Source: Psychroflexus sp.
Lineage (GTDB): Bacteria; Bacteroidota; Bacteroidia; Flavobacteriales; Flavobacteriaceae
Reading direction: 5' to 3'
Assembly: GCA_030457805.1 (NCBI GenBank)
Contig: JAKDUG010000002.1
Span: 1-53,406 of the forward strand
Length of the DNA stretch: 53,406 nt
The notes under the pieces are model-generated. The model ran no database searches. It had not been told where the DNA came from and worked only from the letters and a program-made list of their open reading frames with translations. The stretch's first letter is position 1; the number at the start of each line of letters is the position of its first letter. Shown one piece after another: positions 40,067 through 52,259 of this stretch. The position numbers and the translations under genes are program-made.

Positions 40067-41683
40067 ATGATTGACTGTTTTAAATATCGTGATACAAATC
40101 ATTTTTCAGAATTAGTATATGATTATGTTGAACAAAATGAAAATTTTGATGATTTCATTTCTTACTTTCCATCTCTAGAAAATCTTGAAAAGCAAGCCGC
40201 GGATAAAGCAAAATCTTATCCAGCATCAACACGGCCTATTCTTGTTGAGGCCTTGCGAAGTCAATATGCTTATGTTGAAACTTCACAGCAGACCAAAGAT
40301 CATATAGAGGCTTTGCTTTTGGAGAATACCTTTACAATCACAACAGGGCATCAGCTCAATCTTTTTACAGGCCCGCTTTACTTTATTTATAAAATTATTT
40401 CTACCGTTAATCTTGCGGAGGAAATGACTGAAAAATATCCAGATAAAAATTTTGTTCCCATCTATTGGATGGCTTCAGAAGATCACGATTTTGAGGAGAT
40501 TAATTTCTTTGATTTTAAACGAAAAAAAATTCAATGGTCATCTGAGCAAACGGGAGCTGTCGGTGAATTCAAAACAGAGGATATCGATGCTTTGATTCCA
40601 CAATTAGAAGAAGTCTTTGGAACATCAAAGCGCTCGCAAGAGTTGATTCAGTTATTTAAGAGGGCTTATTTAGAACATTCTAACTTGTCTGATGCGACTT
40701 TTTACTTGGTTAATCAATTGTTTAAGTCTTATGGATTGGTTGTTCTTGAACCTCAAAAAGCGAGCTTAAAGAAGCTTTTTATCAATGAGATGAAAACGGA
40801 TTTGCTCGATCAGAAAGCAGCGACTTGTGTTGAAGAACAATCCAAACGTTTGGTTGAAAAAGGATATCAACTGCAAGTCAATCCGCGTGAAATCAATCTT
40901 TTCTATTTAAAAGAAAATGAACGTTTACGAATTGCTCGGGTTGATGATCAATTCCAACTAGTGGATACTGACATTCGTTTTACTAAAGATGCTTTTTTAA
41001 AAGAGTTGGAAGAACACCCTGAACGCTTTTCGCCAAATGTGATCATGCGTCCGCTATATCAGGAAGTTATTCTGCCGAATATCTGCTACATCGGTGGTGG
41101 TGGTGAGCTTGCTTATTGGTTGCAGCTCAAGTCTTTTTTTGATAAGCAAAACACCCCTTTTCCAGTTTTGTTACTGCGAAATTCAGTTTTGATTTATTCA
41201 GATAAAACCGAAAAGAAGATGAAAAACCTCAATTTGAGTTTGTCAGAATTATTCTTAACACCAGATCAATTAGCCGAAAAGCAAACACATAAAATAACAG
41301 ATATCAAAATTGACTTTAGTCAGCAAATGGACTTTCTCAAAGATCAATTTACGCAATTATATCAGCTTTCACAGCGGACAGATCCATCATTTGAAGGAGC
41401 TGTTGCTGCACAAGAGCAAAAACAACTGAATGGATTAAAACATCTTGAAAAACGCTTGATGAAAGCACAAAAACGTAAATTAAAAGATGAATTAGATCGG
41501 GTTTTATCCCTACAGGAACTCTTATTTCCGAATGAAGGCTTACAAGAAAGATCACTTAACTTCAGTGAAATTTATGCAGATTGCGGTTCAGATTTTATAA
41601 AAATCTTTAAAACACAATTAAAACCACTTTCAGGCGAATTCACATGTTTGCGTCTGGATGTTTATAATTCTATAAAACAATAG
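40067..41683 (+). CDS. bshC: Bacillithiol biosynthesis cysteine-adding enzyme BshC
   Basis: ITTGHQLNLFTGPLYFIYKIISTVNLAEEM, PIYWMASEDHDFEEINFF, ICYIGGGGELAYWLQLKSFFD. Confidence 0.92.
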   Translation: MIDCFKYRDTNHFSELVYDYVEQNENFDDFISYFPSLENLEKQAADKAKSYPASTRPILVEALRSQYAYVETSQQTKDHIEALLLENTFTITTGHQLNLFTGPLYFIYKIISTVNLAEEMTEKYPDKNFVPIYWMASEDHDFEEINFFDFKRKKIQWSSEQTGAVGEFKTEDIDALIPQLEEVFGTSKRSQELIQLFKRAYLEHSNLSDATFYLVNQLFKSYGLVVLEPQKASLKKLFINEMKTDLLDQKAATCVEEQSKRLVEKGYQLQVNPREINLFYLKENERLRIARVDDQFQLVDTDIRFTKDAFLKELEEHPERFSPNVIMRPLYQEVILPNICYIGGGGELAYWLQLKSFFDKQNTPFPVLLLRNSVLIYSDKTEKKMKNLNLSLSELFLTPDQLAEKQTHKITDIKIDFSQQMDFLKDQFTQLYQLSQRTDPSFEGAVAAQEQKQLNGLKHLEKRLMKAQKRKLKDELDRVLSLQELLFPNEGLQERSLNFSEIYADCGSDFIKIFKTQLKPLSGEFTCLRLDVYNSIKQ

Positions 41684-41685
41684 CT

Positions 41686-43077
41686 ATGAAAAGTATGCAC
41701 TCCATCGACCTTGAAACAGTCGAAATGACCTTGGATATCATGAAATATGCGATCAATCGTATTTCAGATACATCTCCAGAATTAGGTAAACCCAAAAAGG
41801 AAGAAGACCTACTTGCTTTGGTTGGCGAAACTGTGACAAAGGAAGGAATAGGTGGGGAAGAAGCTTTTAATCTTTTTAGAGACACACTTGTAAAGGCAGC
41901 AGTTCCTGTCGATCATCCAAGGCATTTGGCATTTGTGCCGGCAGCACCGACGAAGGCAGCGGTTTTGTTTGACTTGGTGACTTCAGCAGCAAGTATTCAT
42001 GGTGCACACTGGATGACAGGTGGCGGTGGTATTTTTTGTGAAAACCAAGCCATGAAATGGATTGTTTCTTTAACAGGAATGCCAGAAGGTTCTTTTGGTG
42101 TTTTCACGAGTGGTGGAACTTCAGCAAACTTGTCGGCGATGATTACAGCACGTGAGTATTGGCGTGACCTAAATGAAGATAATAAAGCTTTTAAGGCTTT
42201 GATGATTACCTCAAAAGGCGCGCACTCCTCTGTGAAGTCGATGGCAAAAGTGATAGATGCAGATATTATCACGATTGATGATGACAATGAGCATCGACTA
42301 ACCGGTGAATATTTAGATAAATGTATCTCTGGATTGAGTGAATTTGACCGCAAGCGTCTGTTTGCTGTGATTTCTACAGGAGGAACAACCAACGCCGGTA
42401 TCATTGATGACTTAGCTGGAATTGCAGAGATTTGTGAACGTGAAAAGCTATGGTTTCACGTTGATGCAGCATATGGAGGGGCAGCTTTAGCGGCGCCATC
42501 TGTTCGTGAATTATTTAATGGAATCGAAAGAGCAGATTCTGTCACAATTGATCCACATAAATGGATGTTCTCTCCTTATGATTGTGGGGCTATTATTTAT
42601 AAAGATATGGATTTAGCGCGCAATGCGCACTCACAAAAAGGTGCCTATCTCGATATCTTTAAGGATGAAGGCGCACAAGGTTTTAATCCGTCAGATTATC
42701 AAATTCAATTGACGCGTCGTCTGAGAGGTTTGCCTTTATGGTTCTCACTTGCGATGCACGGAACTGAGAAATATACACAGGCCATTGAACGTGGTTTGAG
42801 TTTAGCTAATAATGCAGCAAAGCAAATTAAATTGATGCCACACGTCGAATTGATCAGAGAGCCAGGTTTATCTTGTGTCTTATTTAAGCGTATTGGATGG
42901 ACGGCTGAAGATTATCGCGATTGGACATACAAAAACCACAGTGAAGGTTTTGCGCTTGTCACACCGACAAAATGGGTGACAAATGAAGGCACAGAAACTT
43001 GTGCAAGATTCTGCTTTATTAATCCAGATACAACAGAGATCGATATCAAAGATATTTTAGAAACAATGACTGAATAA
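41686..43077 (+). CDS. PLP-dependent group II amino-acid decarboxylase family protein
   Basis: FTSGGTSANLSAM, WFHVDAAYGGAALAA, DSVTIDPHKWMFSPYDCGAIIYKD. Confidence 0.92.
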   Translation: MKSMHSIDLETVEMTLDIMKYAINRISDTSPELGKPKKEEDLLALVGETVTKEGIGGEEAFNLFRDTLVKAAVPVDHPRHLAFVPAAPTKAAVLFDLVTSAASIHGAHWMTGGGGIFCENQAMKWIVSLTGMPEGSFGVFTSGGTSANLSAMITAREYWRDLNEDNKAFKALMITSKGAHSSVKSMAKVIDADIITIDDDNEHRLTGEYLDKCISGLSEFDRKRLFAVISTGGTTNAGIIDDLAGIAEICEREKLWFHVDAAYGGAALAAPSVRELFNGIERADSVTIDPHKWMFSPYDCGAIIYKDMDLARNAHSQKGAYLDIFKDEGAQGFNPSDYQIQLTRRLRGLPLWFSLAMHGTEKYTQAIERGLSLANNAAKQIKLMPHVELIREPGLSCVLFKRIGWTAEDYRDWTYKNHSEGFALVTPTKWVTNEGTETCARFCFINPDTTEIDIKDILETMTE

Positions 43078-43100
43078 AAATAGCGGATCGCGTTATTTGA

Positions 43101-43147
43101 AAAGGCAAGTTTAAAAATCAACTGATTTTTAAACTTGCCTTTTTTTG
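43101..43147. terminator. Strong bidirectional terminator: 20-bp perfect inverted repeat
   Basis: aaaggcaagtttaaaaatca-ac-tgatttttaaacttgccttt followed by T-run; between convergent genes. Confidence 0.88.
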
Positions 43148-43151
43148 TGAT

Positions 43152-43691
43152 TTATGAATTCTTATTGGTGATCGGGACTTCGATAAAAGTGTCATCCCAG
43201 CCCATTAGTAAGTTGGTACCATTGTTTGTTGAACGAAAAGTGATTGAGAATTTTTCAACCGTTGCGGCAGTTTGGTTGGCAGGTGTTTCTATGCGGACAA
43301 CATCTTTAGATTTTTCATAATCAAAAGTTCCCCAGGCATTTGTTATTTTATTGATGATGACGGTCCATTTTTCTTTACCTGGAATTGTGAAGAGACTGTA
43401 GGTGCCAGCTAAAACATGTTTTCCATTGAAATTAATGTCTTCAAAAAAAGTGATTTCAGTGGCTTCGTTGGCGCCAGTTCTCCACAATTCCCCGAAAGGG
43501 ACAAGTCCGCCAAAAATTTCTCGTCCTCTTTTTTGGGGACTTGAATAAATAATCCTGACCAAGGATGAATTGTCTTCATTGCGAGCAATCACTGCATCCA
43601 TCGGGCTTTTATCTAAATCACTAAAGTCTTGAGCAGATGTTGATATGCTAAGGCTCAAGGTGAAAATCAATAGAAATATTATATTTTTCAT
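43152..43691 (-). CDS. DUF2911 domain-containing exported protein
   Basis: Signal peptide; VRIIYSSPQKRGREIFGGLVPFGELWRTGANEATEITFFEDINFNGKHVLAGTYSLFTIPG. Confidence 0.88.
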   Translation of the reverse strand: MKNIIFLLIFTLSLSISTSAQDFSDLDKSPMDAVIARNEDNSSLVRIIYSSPQKRGREIFGGLVPFGELWRTGANEATEITFFEDINFNGKHVLAGTYSLFTIPGKEKWTVIINKITNAWGTFDYEKSKDVVRIETPANQTAATVEKFSITFRSTNNGTNLLMGWDDTFIEVPITNKNS

Positions 43692-43838
43692 GTGTTCTTT
43701 TTACAAGTTTAACGGAAAAAAATAAAAATAACTCTGATAAAACTGTTAAAAAGCCTGTGAGACAAAAAACATCGCTTCAAGAATTGAATAATTTGAGATT
43801 TAGCTGATCTAAAATTAAACAGTAACGTTCAGTTTGCT

Positions 43839-43846
43839 TATATTTG
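43839..43846 (+). promoter_or_regulatory. -7 element TATATTTG for gyrB
   Basis: Exact TAnnTTTG, 22 nt upstream of gyrB ATG. Confidence 0.55.
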
Positions 43847-43865
43847 TGAGTGATTTTAAAAATGA

Positions 43866-45809
<1,944 letters not shown>

Positions 45810-45820
45810 AACTAATTTTT

Positions 45821-46831
45821 ATGAAAACCTATGTCCTCCTCTTTGTGCTTTTATTTGGAACTCAAGTAAAAGCACAAGATGAAATTGTAGAATTTTTATC
45901 TTCAGGTATTGAAGATGCACAAACCTTTACGCAAGCTTATTTTTCACCAGCTACGGATGCGGTGATTAATAATATGAGTAACAATTGGTATACGTCGGGT
46001 GAAGTTAAGTCGCTTTTTAAATTTGAAGTGACCATTGCAGGAAATATGTCCTTTACTAGTGATGAAAGTAGAGGCTTTACTTTAAATGCCAATGATTATA
46101 ATAATATAAGCTTTGCATCTGGGGAGCAGTCACAACGCGTTGCTAGTGCCTTAGGTGTGAATGATCCAGATGTCAGCGTAATAGTCAATGGGACTAACGG
46201 CGCTTTAAATATTAGGTTACCACAAGGTTTAGCTTCTGAAAGTATTAATTTTATGCCTGGTGCTTATCTTCAATTTGGAATGGGGTTGCCCTATCATTTT
46301 GAAGCTAAAGTCCGATTTCTGCCAGAAATAAAAACCCAAGATGTCAAAGTCAATTTATATGGATTTGGGCTTCAACATGAATTTACTGAGTGGGTTCCTT
46401 TTTTGAAACATTTACCAATCGGTATTTCTGGTTTTGTAGGTTATACAAAATTAAAAGGAACTTATGATATGACAGGAACAAGTTCACTTTTTGTCAATTA
46501 TGAAGATCAATTAATAGATGCGGATATCAATTCTTGGCATTATGCCGCTATTGTATCGACTAAATTACCTGTCCTTAATTTTTATGGAAGTTTGGGATAT
46601 GTTTCAGGAAAAGGGACAACAGCCTTAAAAGGGACTTATGAGTTTACTGACGGGATACAAGATATCCAAGATTTGGGGCAATTTACCAATCCTTTTTCAG
46701 TGGCTTCAGATGTCAGTAGTTTTAAAGCTTTGGTAGGCGCGCGAGTCAAGCTTGGTTTTGTAAGAATCAATGCCGCATATAGTGTTCAAGACTTTAATAC
46801 ATTAAGTGTTGGACTGAGTTTTGGAAATTAA
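45821..46831 (+). CDS. Outer-membrane beta-barrel-like exported protein (DUF6588-like)
   Basis: Signal peptide; AYLQFGMGLPYHFEAKVRFLPEIKTQDVKVNLYGFGLQHEFTEWVPFLKHLPIGISGF; alternating beta-strand pattern. Confidence 0.7.
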   Translation: MKTYVLLFVLLFGTQVKAQDEIVEFLSSGIEDAQTFTQAYFSPATDAVINNMSNNWYTSGEVKSLFKFEVTIAGNMSFTSDESRGFTLNANDYNNISFASGEQSQRVASALGVNDPDVSVIVNGTNGALNIRLPQGLASESINFMPGAYLQFGMGLPYHFEAKVRFLPEIKTQDVKVNLYGFGLQHEFTEWVPFLKHLPIGISGFVGYTKLKGTYDMTGTSSLFVNYEDQLIDADINSWHYAAIVSTKLPVLNFYGSLGYVSGKGTTALKGTYEFTDGIQDIQDLGQFTNPFSVASDVSSFKALVGARVKLGFVRINAAYSVQDFNTLSVGLSFGN

Positions 46832-46856
46832 GTATTAACACAAAAATAAATTTAAA

Positions 46857-47783
46857 ATGAAAGTTACAGTAGTAGGAGCCGGAGCAGTAGGCGCAAGTTG
46901 TGCTGAATATATCGCAATCAAAAATTTTGCATCAGAAGTTGTTATTTTAGATATCAAAGAAAACTATGCAGAAGGAAAGGCTATGGACTTGATGCAAACA
47001 GCATCATTAAATAAATTTGATACTAAAATTGTAGGTAGTACAAATGATTATTCAAAAACAGCTGAGAGTGATATTGCAGTGATAACAAGCGGTATTCCAC
47101 GTAAACCGGGCATGTCAAGAGAAGAATTGATCGGTATTAATGCAGGAATTGTCAAAGAAGTCGCGACAAAACTTGTGGAGCAATCACCAAATGTGACATT
47201 GATTGTTGTGAGTAACCCAATGGATACTTTGACATATTTAGCACATAAATCAATTAACTTACCAAAACATAAAATTATTGGAATGGGCGGTGCTTTAGAT
47301 AGCGCACGTTTCCAGTACAGATTAGCAGAAGCACTTGATTGTCCATCTTCAGACGTTCAAGGCATGGTAATCGGTGGCCATAGTGATAAAGGAATGGTTC
47401 CATTAACGAGCTTAGCAACACGCAATAGTGTGAGAGTCACTGAGTTTTTAGATGATGCGCGTTTAGAGAAAGTATCTGATGATACAAAGGTTGGAGGAGC
47501 AACACTGACCAAAATGTTAGGAACCAGTGCGTGGTATGCGCCAGGAGCAGCAGTTTCAGCATTAGTGCAGGCCATTGCATGTGATCAAAAGAAAATGTTC
47601 CCTTGCTCAACTTATTTAGAAGGTGAGTATGGACTAAATGATTTATGTATTGGCGTTCCTGTGATTTTAGGAAAAGACGGGATCGAGAAAATCGTTGAAT
47701 TAGAGCTTAGCGATGCCGAGAAAAATAAACTTAAAGAAAGTGCAGAAGCTGTTAAAAAAACAAACCTACTTCTCGAACTCTAA
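46857..47783 (+). CDS. mdh: Malate dehydrogenase
   Basis: MKVTVVGAGAVGASCAEYIA, TSGIPRKPGMSREELIGINAGIV, VSNPMDTLTYLAHK, GMGGALDSARF. Confidence 0.95.
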   Translation: MKVTVVGAGAVGASCAEYIAIKNFASEVVILDIKENYAEGKAMDLMQTASLNKFDTKIVGSTNDYSKTAESDIAVITSGIPRKPGMSREELIGINAGIVKEVATKLVEQSPNVTLIVVSNPMDTLTYLAHKSINLPKHKIIGMGGALDSARFQYRLAEALDCPSSDVQGMVIGGHSDKGMVPLTSLATRNSVRVTEFLDDARLEKVSDDTKVGGATLTKMLGTSAWYAPGAAVSALVQAIACDQKKMFPCSTYLEGEYGLNDLCIGVPVILGKDGIEKIVELELSDAEKNKLKESAEAVKKTNLLLEL

Positions 47784-47801
47784 GTATTAATATAAGCTAA
47801 G

Positions 47802-47833
47802 ACCCGAATTGTCAGAAGATTCGGGTTTTTTTA
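47802..47833 (+). terminator. Rho-independent terminator after mdh
   Basis: acccgaat / attcgggt stem then T-run. Confidence 0.8.
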
Positions 47834-47894
47834 TTCCTAGGAAAGGGCAAGAAATTTCTGTTTTTAATTTCTTAAATTATCTTTAAAAAAATAA

Positions 47895-47925
47895 TTGTCA
47901 TTTCTCTACTGAAACCCTATATTTG
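47895..47925 (+). promoter_or_regulatory. secDF promoter, TTG-N20-TATATTTG
   Basis: TTG at 47895-47897 and TATATTTG at 47918-47925; matches Bacteroidota housekeeping sigma consensus spacing. Confidence 0.6.
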
Positions 47926-47962
47926 TCCGATTTTAATACAAGTACATTAATATTTATAGATA

Positions 47963-50900
47963 ATGCAAAACAAAGGATTAGTTAAACTGTTTGCCATATT
48001 GTTTGGACTGGTAAGTATATACCAGCTCTCATTCACCTTTATAGCAGGCAATGTTGAAAGTAAAGCAGACGAATTTGCACAAAACAAAATTCCTGAAACA
48101 GTTGAAGGCTATGCTGTCAAACGTGATCTAGAAGCTAAGAATTATCTTGATTCTTTAGCTAAAGATCCTGTTTTTGCCGGTGTCACTTATGAGACTGCTA
48201 AACAAAAAGAGCTGAATAAAGGCTTGGATTTAAAAGGCGGAATCAACGTGATTCTTCAAATTTCAGTGCCTGATTTACTCAGAGGACTTTCAAATGCCTC
48301 AAAGGATCCTGCATTTAATGAAGCGCTGTCAAATGCTGCTGAAAAAAGAAGCTCTAGCCAAGATAATTACCTTGAGCTTTTCTTCGATGAATTTGATAAA
48401 CTTGATGGTGCTAAATTAGCTTCCCCAAATATCTTTGGAACCAAAGCTATGGCTGATGAAGTTAATTTTGAAATGACCAACAATCAAGTTCAACCTATCA
48501 TCAGACGTAAAATTAACGAAAGTATTACTTCTGCTTTTGAAGTTCTGAGAGAACGTATCGATAAATTTGGTGTTGCACAACCAAACATTCAGCGTTTAGG
48601 AGATTCAGGACGTATTCTTGTTGAGCTTCCTGGCGCTAAGGATATTTCTCGTATCAAGACATTATTGCAAAGTACAGCTCAATTAGAATTTTGGGATGTC
48701 TATAAAGCGGGAGAAGTACAACAGTTCTTAATGTCAGCTGATCAGATCATTGCAGAAACACTAGAAACATCTGATGTCGCTGAAGATGCAGATTCTACTG
48801 CAACAACGGAAGATGAGGATTTGGAAGAATTGCTATCTTCATCTGAAGATTCAACTGACTTCTCTAAATCAAATCCATTGTTGAGCATGGTTGCTAACAT
48901 GGGGCCACAAGATGGGCCAGTCGTTGCAACATTCCCAATTAAAGATACAGCCCAAGTGAATAAATTCTTGGCGATGCCGAAGGTTAAAAGTAATCTTCCT
49001 GCTGATATGAAATTCCTTCAATATGCATGGGGTAAGCCAATAAAGAATAGTGAAGTTATTGACTTGTATGCATTAAAAAATAACAGAAATGATGAGCCAG
49101 AACTCAGTGGTTCTGTCATTACTGATGCACAACAAACCTATAACCAAATCGGCCGAGTTGCTGTGAGTATGCAAATGGATGCAAGAGGTGCTAAAATCTG
49201 GGAAGACATGACAGGTCGTGCATCTTCTCAAGGTTCTCAAATTGCAATTGTCCTTGATAATGTTGTTTATTCAGCGCCTGGCGTTTCTACTGGTGCAATT
49301 GCTGGAGGTCGAAGTGAAATCACTGGTGATTTTACAATTCAAGAAGCACAGGATTTAGCAAACGTTTTACGTGCAGGTAAGTTACCGGCATCAGCAGATA
49401 TCGTTCAAAGTGAAATTGTAGGGCCTTCATTAGGTCACGAAGCTATTAGCAGTGGAATCAATTCATTTATGATTGCGCTAGTGCTTGTTCTGTTATGGAT
49501 GATTTTCTATTACGGAAAAGCAGGGATTTATGCAGACGTTGCTTTAGTTGTTAATATCCTCTTTATTTTTGGCGTGCTTTCTGGTCTTGGTGCCGTTCTG
49601 ACATTGCCAGGTATTGCAGGTATTGTTCTGACAATTGGTATGTCCGTCGATGCGAACGTTCTTATTTTTGAGCGTATTCGAGAAGAACTTAATAAAGGTA
49701 AAGCGCAAGCCGAAGCCATTTCTGATGGATTTAAAAATGCATTGTCTTCCATTTTAGATGCCAATGTCACTACTGGCCTGACAGGTATTATATTATTGAC
49801 CTTTGGAACTGGTCCTGTTAAAGGATTTGCGACAACTTTATTAATCGGTATTTTAACATCTCTATTTACAGCGATCTTTATCACGCGTTTGTTAATTAGT
49901 GCTTATGGTAAAAATGGAAAATCATTAGCCTTCTCAACACGTGCAACTAAGAATTTATTCCAGAATGTCGATATCAAATTCTTATCTAAAAGAAAACTTG
50001 CCTATACTATTTCAGCTATTGCTTTAATTGTGAGTATTGGTTCTTTAGCAACGAAAGGATTAAATCAAGGTGTTGATTTTGTGGGTGGACGAACTTATAC
50101 AGTTCGGTTTGATCAAAGCGTCAATCCAACCGAGGTTGAGGATCAATTATTGGAAGAGTTTGAGAGTATTGATGCAAAAACTTATGGTGCGGATAGCCAG
50201 TTGAAAATAACGACGAATTATAAAATTGAAGAAGAGGGAGATGCAATTGATGGTGAGATTCAAGAGAAACTCTATCAATCATTAAAAGAATATCTACCAG
50301 CTGAGTTGTCTTACGAGAAGTTTAGAGTTGAAAATACGTCTAATGCTGAGTCAAAATTAGGTGTTATGTCAGCTGTGAAGGTTGGCCCGACGATTGCCGA
50401 TGATATTAAGACTGCTTCGTTTTATGCTATATTTGGGTCACTCTTTGTTGTTTTCCTTTATATTCTTATTCGTTTTAGAAAATGGCAATTTAGTTTAGGA
50501 GCTGTTTTTGCTGTAACACATGATGTGATTATCGTTTTAGGTTTGTTCTCATTATTATATGGTATCCTGCCATTTAGCTTAGAAATTGACCAAGCCTTTA
50601 TTGCAGCAATTCTAACTGTTATTGGTTATTCATTGAATGATACGGTTGTCGTTTTTGACAGAGTTCGTGAGTATTTCAATGAACACCCGAGTTGGCCAAT
50701 GCGTAAACTGATAGACACTTCAGTGAGCAGTACGGTGAGTCGTACTGTTAATACGTCGTTGACGACACTTGTTGTTCTACTTGCCATCTTTATATTTGGA
50801 GGTGATAGCATCAGAGGCTTTATGTTTGCCTTGATTATTGGGGTTATTGTCGGTACATATTCTTCTGTATTCATTGCAACGCCGATCATGTTTGATACAG

Positions 50901-50986
50901 TAAAGAAGAAAGGAATTGATTTAACAGATTCTAAGAATGCTTCTATAGAAGAAGAAGGAGAAAAATCAACGCAATCAGTGAGTTAA
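47963..50986 (+). CDS. secDF: Fused protein translocase subunit SecDF
   Basis: 1007 aa; LDLKGGINVILQI, IVLTIGMSVDANVLIFERIREEL (SecD), GVDFVGGRTYTVRF, VIGYSLNDTVVVFDRVRE (SecF). Confidence 0.96.
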   Translation: MQNKGLVKLFAILFGLVSIYQLSFTFIAGNVESKADEFAQNKIPETVEGYAVKRDLEAKNYLDSLAKDPVFAGVTYETAKQKELNKGLDLKGGINVILQISVPDLLRGLSNASKDPAFNEALSNAAEKRSSSQDNYLELFFDEFDKLDGAKLASPNIFGTKAMADEVNFEMTNNQVQPIIRRKINESITSAFEVLRERIDKFGVAQPNIQRLGDSGRILVELPGAKDISRIKTLLQSTAQLEFWDVYKAGEVQQFLMSADQIIAETLETSDVAEDADSTATTEDEDLEELLSSSEDSTDFSKSNPLLSMVANMGPQDGPVVATFPIKDTAQVNKFLAMPKVKSNLPADMKFLQYAWGKPIKNSEVIDLYALKNNRNDEPELSGSVITDAQQTYNQIGRVAVSMQMDARGAKIWEDMTGRASSQGSQIAIVLDNVVYSAPGVSTGAIAGGRSEITGDFTIQEAQDLANVLRAGKLPASADIVQSEIVGPSLGHEAISSGINSFMIALVLVLLWMIFYYGKAGIYADVALVVNILFIFGVLSGLGAVLTLPGIAGIVLTIGMSVDANVLIFERIREELNKGKAQAEAISDGFKNALSSILDANVTTGLTGIILLTFGTGPVKGFATTLLIGILTSLFTAIFITRLLISAYGKNGKSLAFSTRATKNLFQNVDIKFLSKRKLAYTISAIALIVSIGSLATKGLNQGVDFVGGRTYTVRFDQSVNPTEVEDQLLEEFESIDAKTYGADSQLKITTNYKIEEEGDAIDGEIQEKLYQSLKEYLPAELSYEKFRVENTSNAESKLGVMSAVKVGPTIADDIKTASFYAIFGSLFVVFLYILIRFRKWQFSLGAVFAVTHDVIIVLGLFSLLYGILPFSLEIDQAFIAAILTVIGYSLNDTVVVFDRVREYFNEHPSWPMRKLIDTSVSSTVSRTVNTSLTTLVVLLAIFIFGGDSIRGFMFALIIGVIVGTYSSVFIATPIMFDTVKKKGIDLTDSKNASIEEEGEKSTQSVS

Positions 50987-51031
50987 ATAAATTTTATACT
51001 TATCGCTATAGCTAGCTTTAATGTCAAAAAG

Positions 51032-51067
51032 GGCTTGATTTCAAGAGGTGAAATCAAGCCTTTTTTT
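51032..51067 (+). terminator. Rho-independent terminator after secDF
   Basis: ggcttgatttca / tgaaatcaagcc 12-bp stem then T-run. Confidence 0.85.
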
Positions 51068-51405
51068 GTGTCTTTAAGGTTTTTGTGATAGGCGTATAAG
51101 TTGAGCTCTGTTTAAGCTTGATCAAGTTAGAATTTAATGCTTGTTTCTTTTGTATCTGTGCTCTGTGTTAAAGAAATATTTGCCGACGATGGCTTAAGAT
51201 GAGAGGTTTCTCTATAAGAAAAAAACGAGTGCCTAAAAGGTTAAAAAAGCCTTGTGAAAAGACCTTACTGGAAATGTCTAAATTTTTTAGGTTAGGACAA
51301 GGCCACAAGGATTTGATAGTAGGAATTAGCTCATTTAGCTTTGCCTTTTGAACACACGATATGTCCGACGGTATCATATGATTTAAAAGGAGTAGTGAGA
51401 GTTGC

Positions 51406-52233
51406 TTATTCGCTTTTCTTTGGCTGTTTTTTGTAAGCGAAATAAATAATAATAAGGCCAATAATAAGCATTGGCAAGCTGAGCAGTTGCCCTGTGTTTA
51501 ATAGCCAATCTGCACGTTCAGGGACTTGTGGCTCTTTAATAAACTCGACAAAGAATCTAATTGTCCATAGGCATGTGAAAAAGATACCAAACATTAGGCC
51601 TCTGATATTTTTTGCTTTTGATTTCGTGTACAGCAACCAAAGAATAATAAAAAGTGCTAAGTAAGAGACTGCTTCATAGAGTTGAGCAGGATGTCTCGGG
51701 AAGCTCTCGCCCAAATGCTTGAAAATAACACCATAATCAGAATTAGTGGGTTCCCCGACAATCTCTGAATTCAAGAAATTTCCTATTCTGACAAAGATAG
51801 CGCCAAAAGAGACAGGGAGAATAACTCTATCTAAAATCCAAGAGATGTGTTTGTGTAAAACTTTTTTACTGTATAAATACATTGCAATAGCAATACCAAT
51901 GGTCGCACCATGACTTGCTAAGCCTTGAAAGCCTGTAAATCTGATTTCAGGGACAAACTGAAAGGGCAGAAAAATGGATAGTGGATCTTCAAAAATAAGT
52001 TCACTTTGATAAAAAATAACATGTCCTAAACGCGCACCTAAGAGAGTAGCGACAACTGTGTAGATAAAAAGACTATCTAATTTATTCTCATCGATCCCTT
52101 CTTTCTTAAAGACGTACTTCATGATATACCAGCCTGAAACAAAAGCAATGAGAAACATAAGGCTGTAATAGCGAATTGTAATAAAACCAAGCTCAATCCC
52201 TAATGAAGGATCCCAAGTTATCGCATGTATCAT
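51406..52233 (-). CDS. lgt: Prolipoprotein diacylglyceryl transferase
   Basis: GARLGHVIFYQ, GLASHGATIGIAIAMYLYSKK, RIGNFLNSEIVGEPT, RHPAQLYEA. Confidence 0.95.
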   Translation of the reverse strand: MIHAITWDPSLGIELGFITIRYYSLMFLIAFVSGWYIMKYVFKKEGIDENKLDSLFIYTVVATLLGARLGHVIFYQSELIFEDPLSIFLPFQFVPEIRFTGFQGLASHGATIGIAIAMYLYSKKVLHKHISWILDRVILPVSFGAIFVRIGNFLNSEIVGEPTNSDYGVIFKHLGESFPRHPAQLYEAVSYLALFIILWLLYTKSKAKNIRGLMFGIFFTCLWTIRFFVEFIKEPQVPERADWLLNTGQLLSLPMLIIGLIIIYFAYKKQPKKSE

Positions 52234-52259
52234 AAAGTTTATTGTTTAAAAAAATTTAG

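Noticed and set aside
43101-43142. 20-bp perfect inverted repeat as a possible mobile-element end
   Set aside because: Position between convergent genes, flanking A/T runs and 2-nt centre fit a bidirectional terminator; no transposase or target-site duplication.
48770-48920. Acidic, Ser/Thr-rich insert in SecDF (VAEDADSTATTEDEDLEELLSSSEDSTDFSKSNPLLSM)
   Set aside because: Unusual next to E. coli SecD, but inserts of this kind are plausible in Bacteroidota fused SecDF; no evidence for a separate domain.
51168-51461. 97-aa minus ORF overlapping the lgt 3' end
   Set aside because: Not called as a CDS: it overlaps lgt out of frame and has no recognised domain. The region is kept only as an unexplained-sequence finding.
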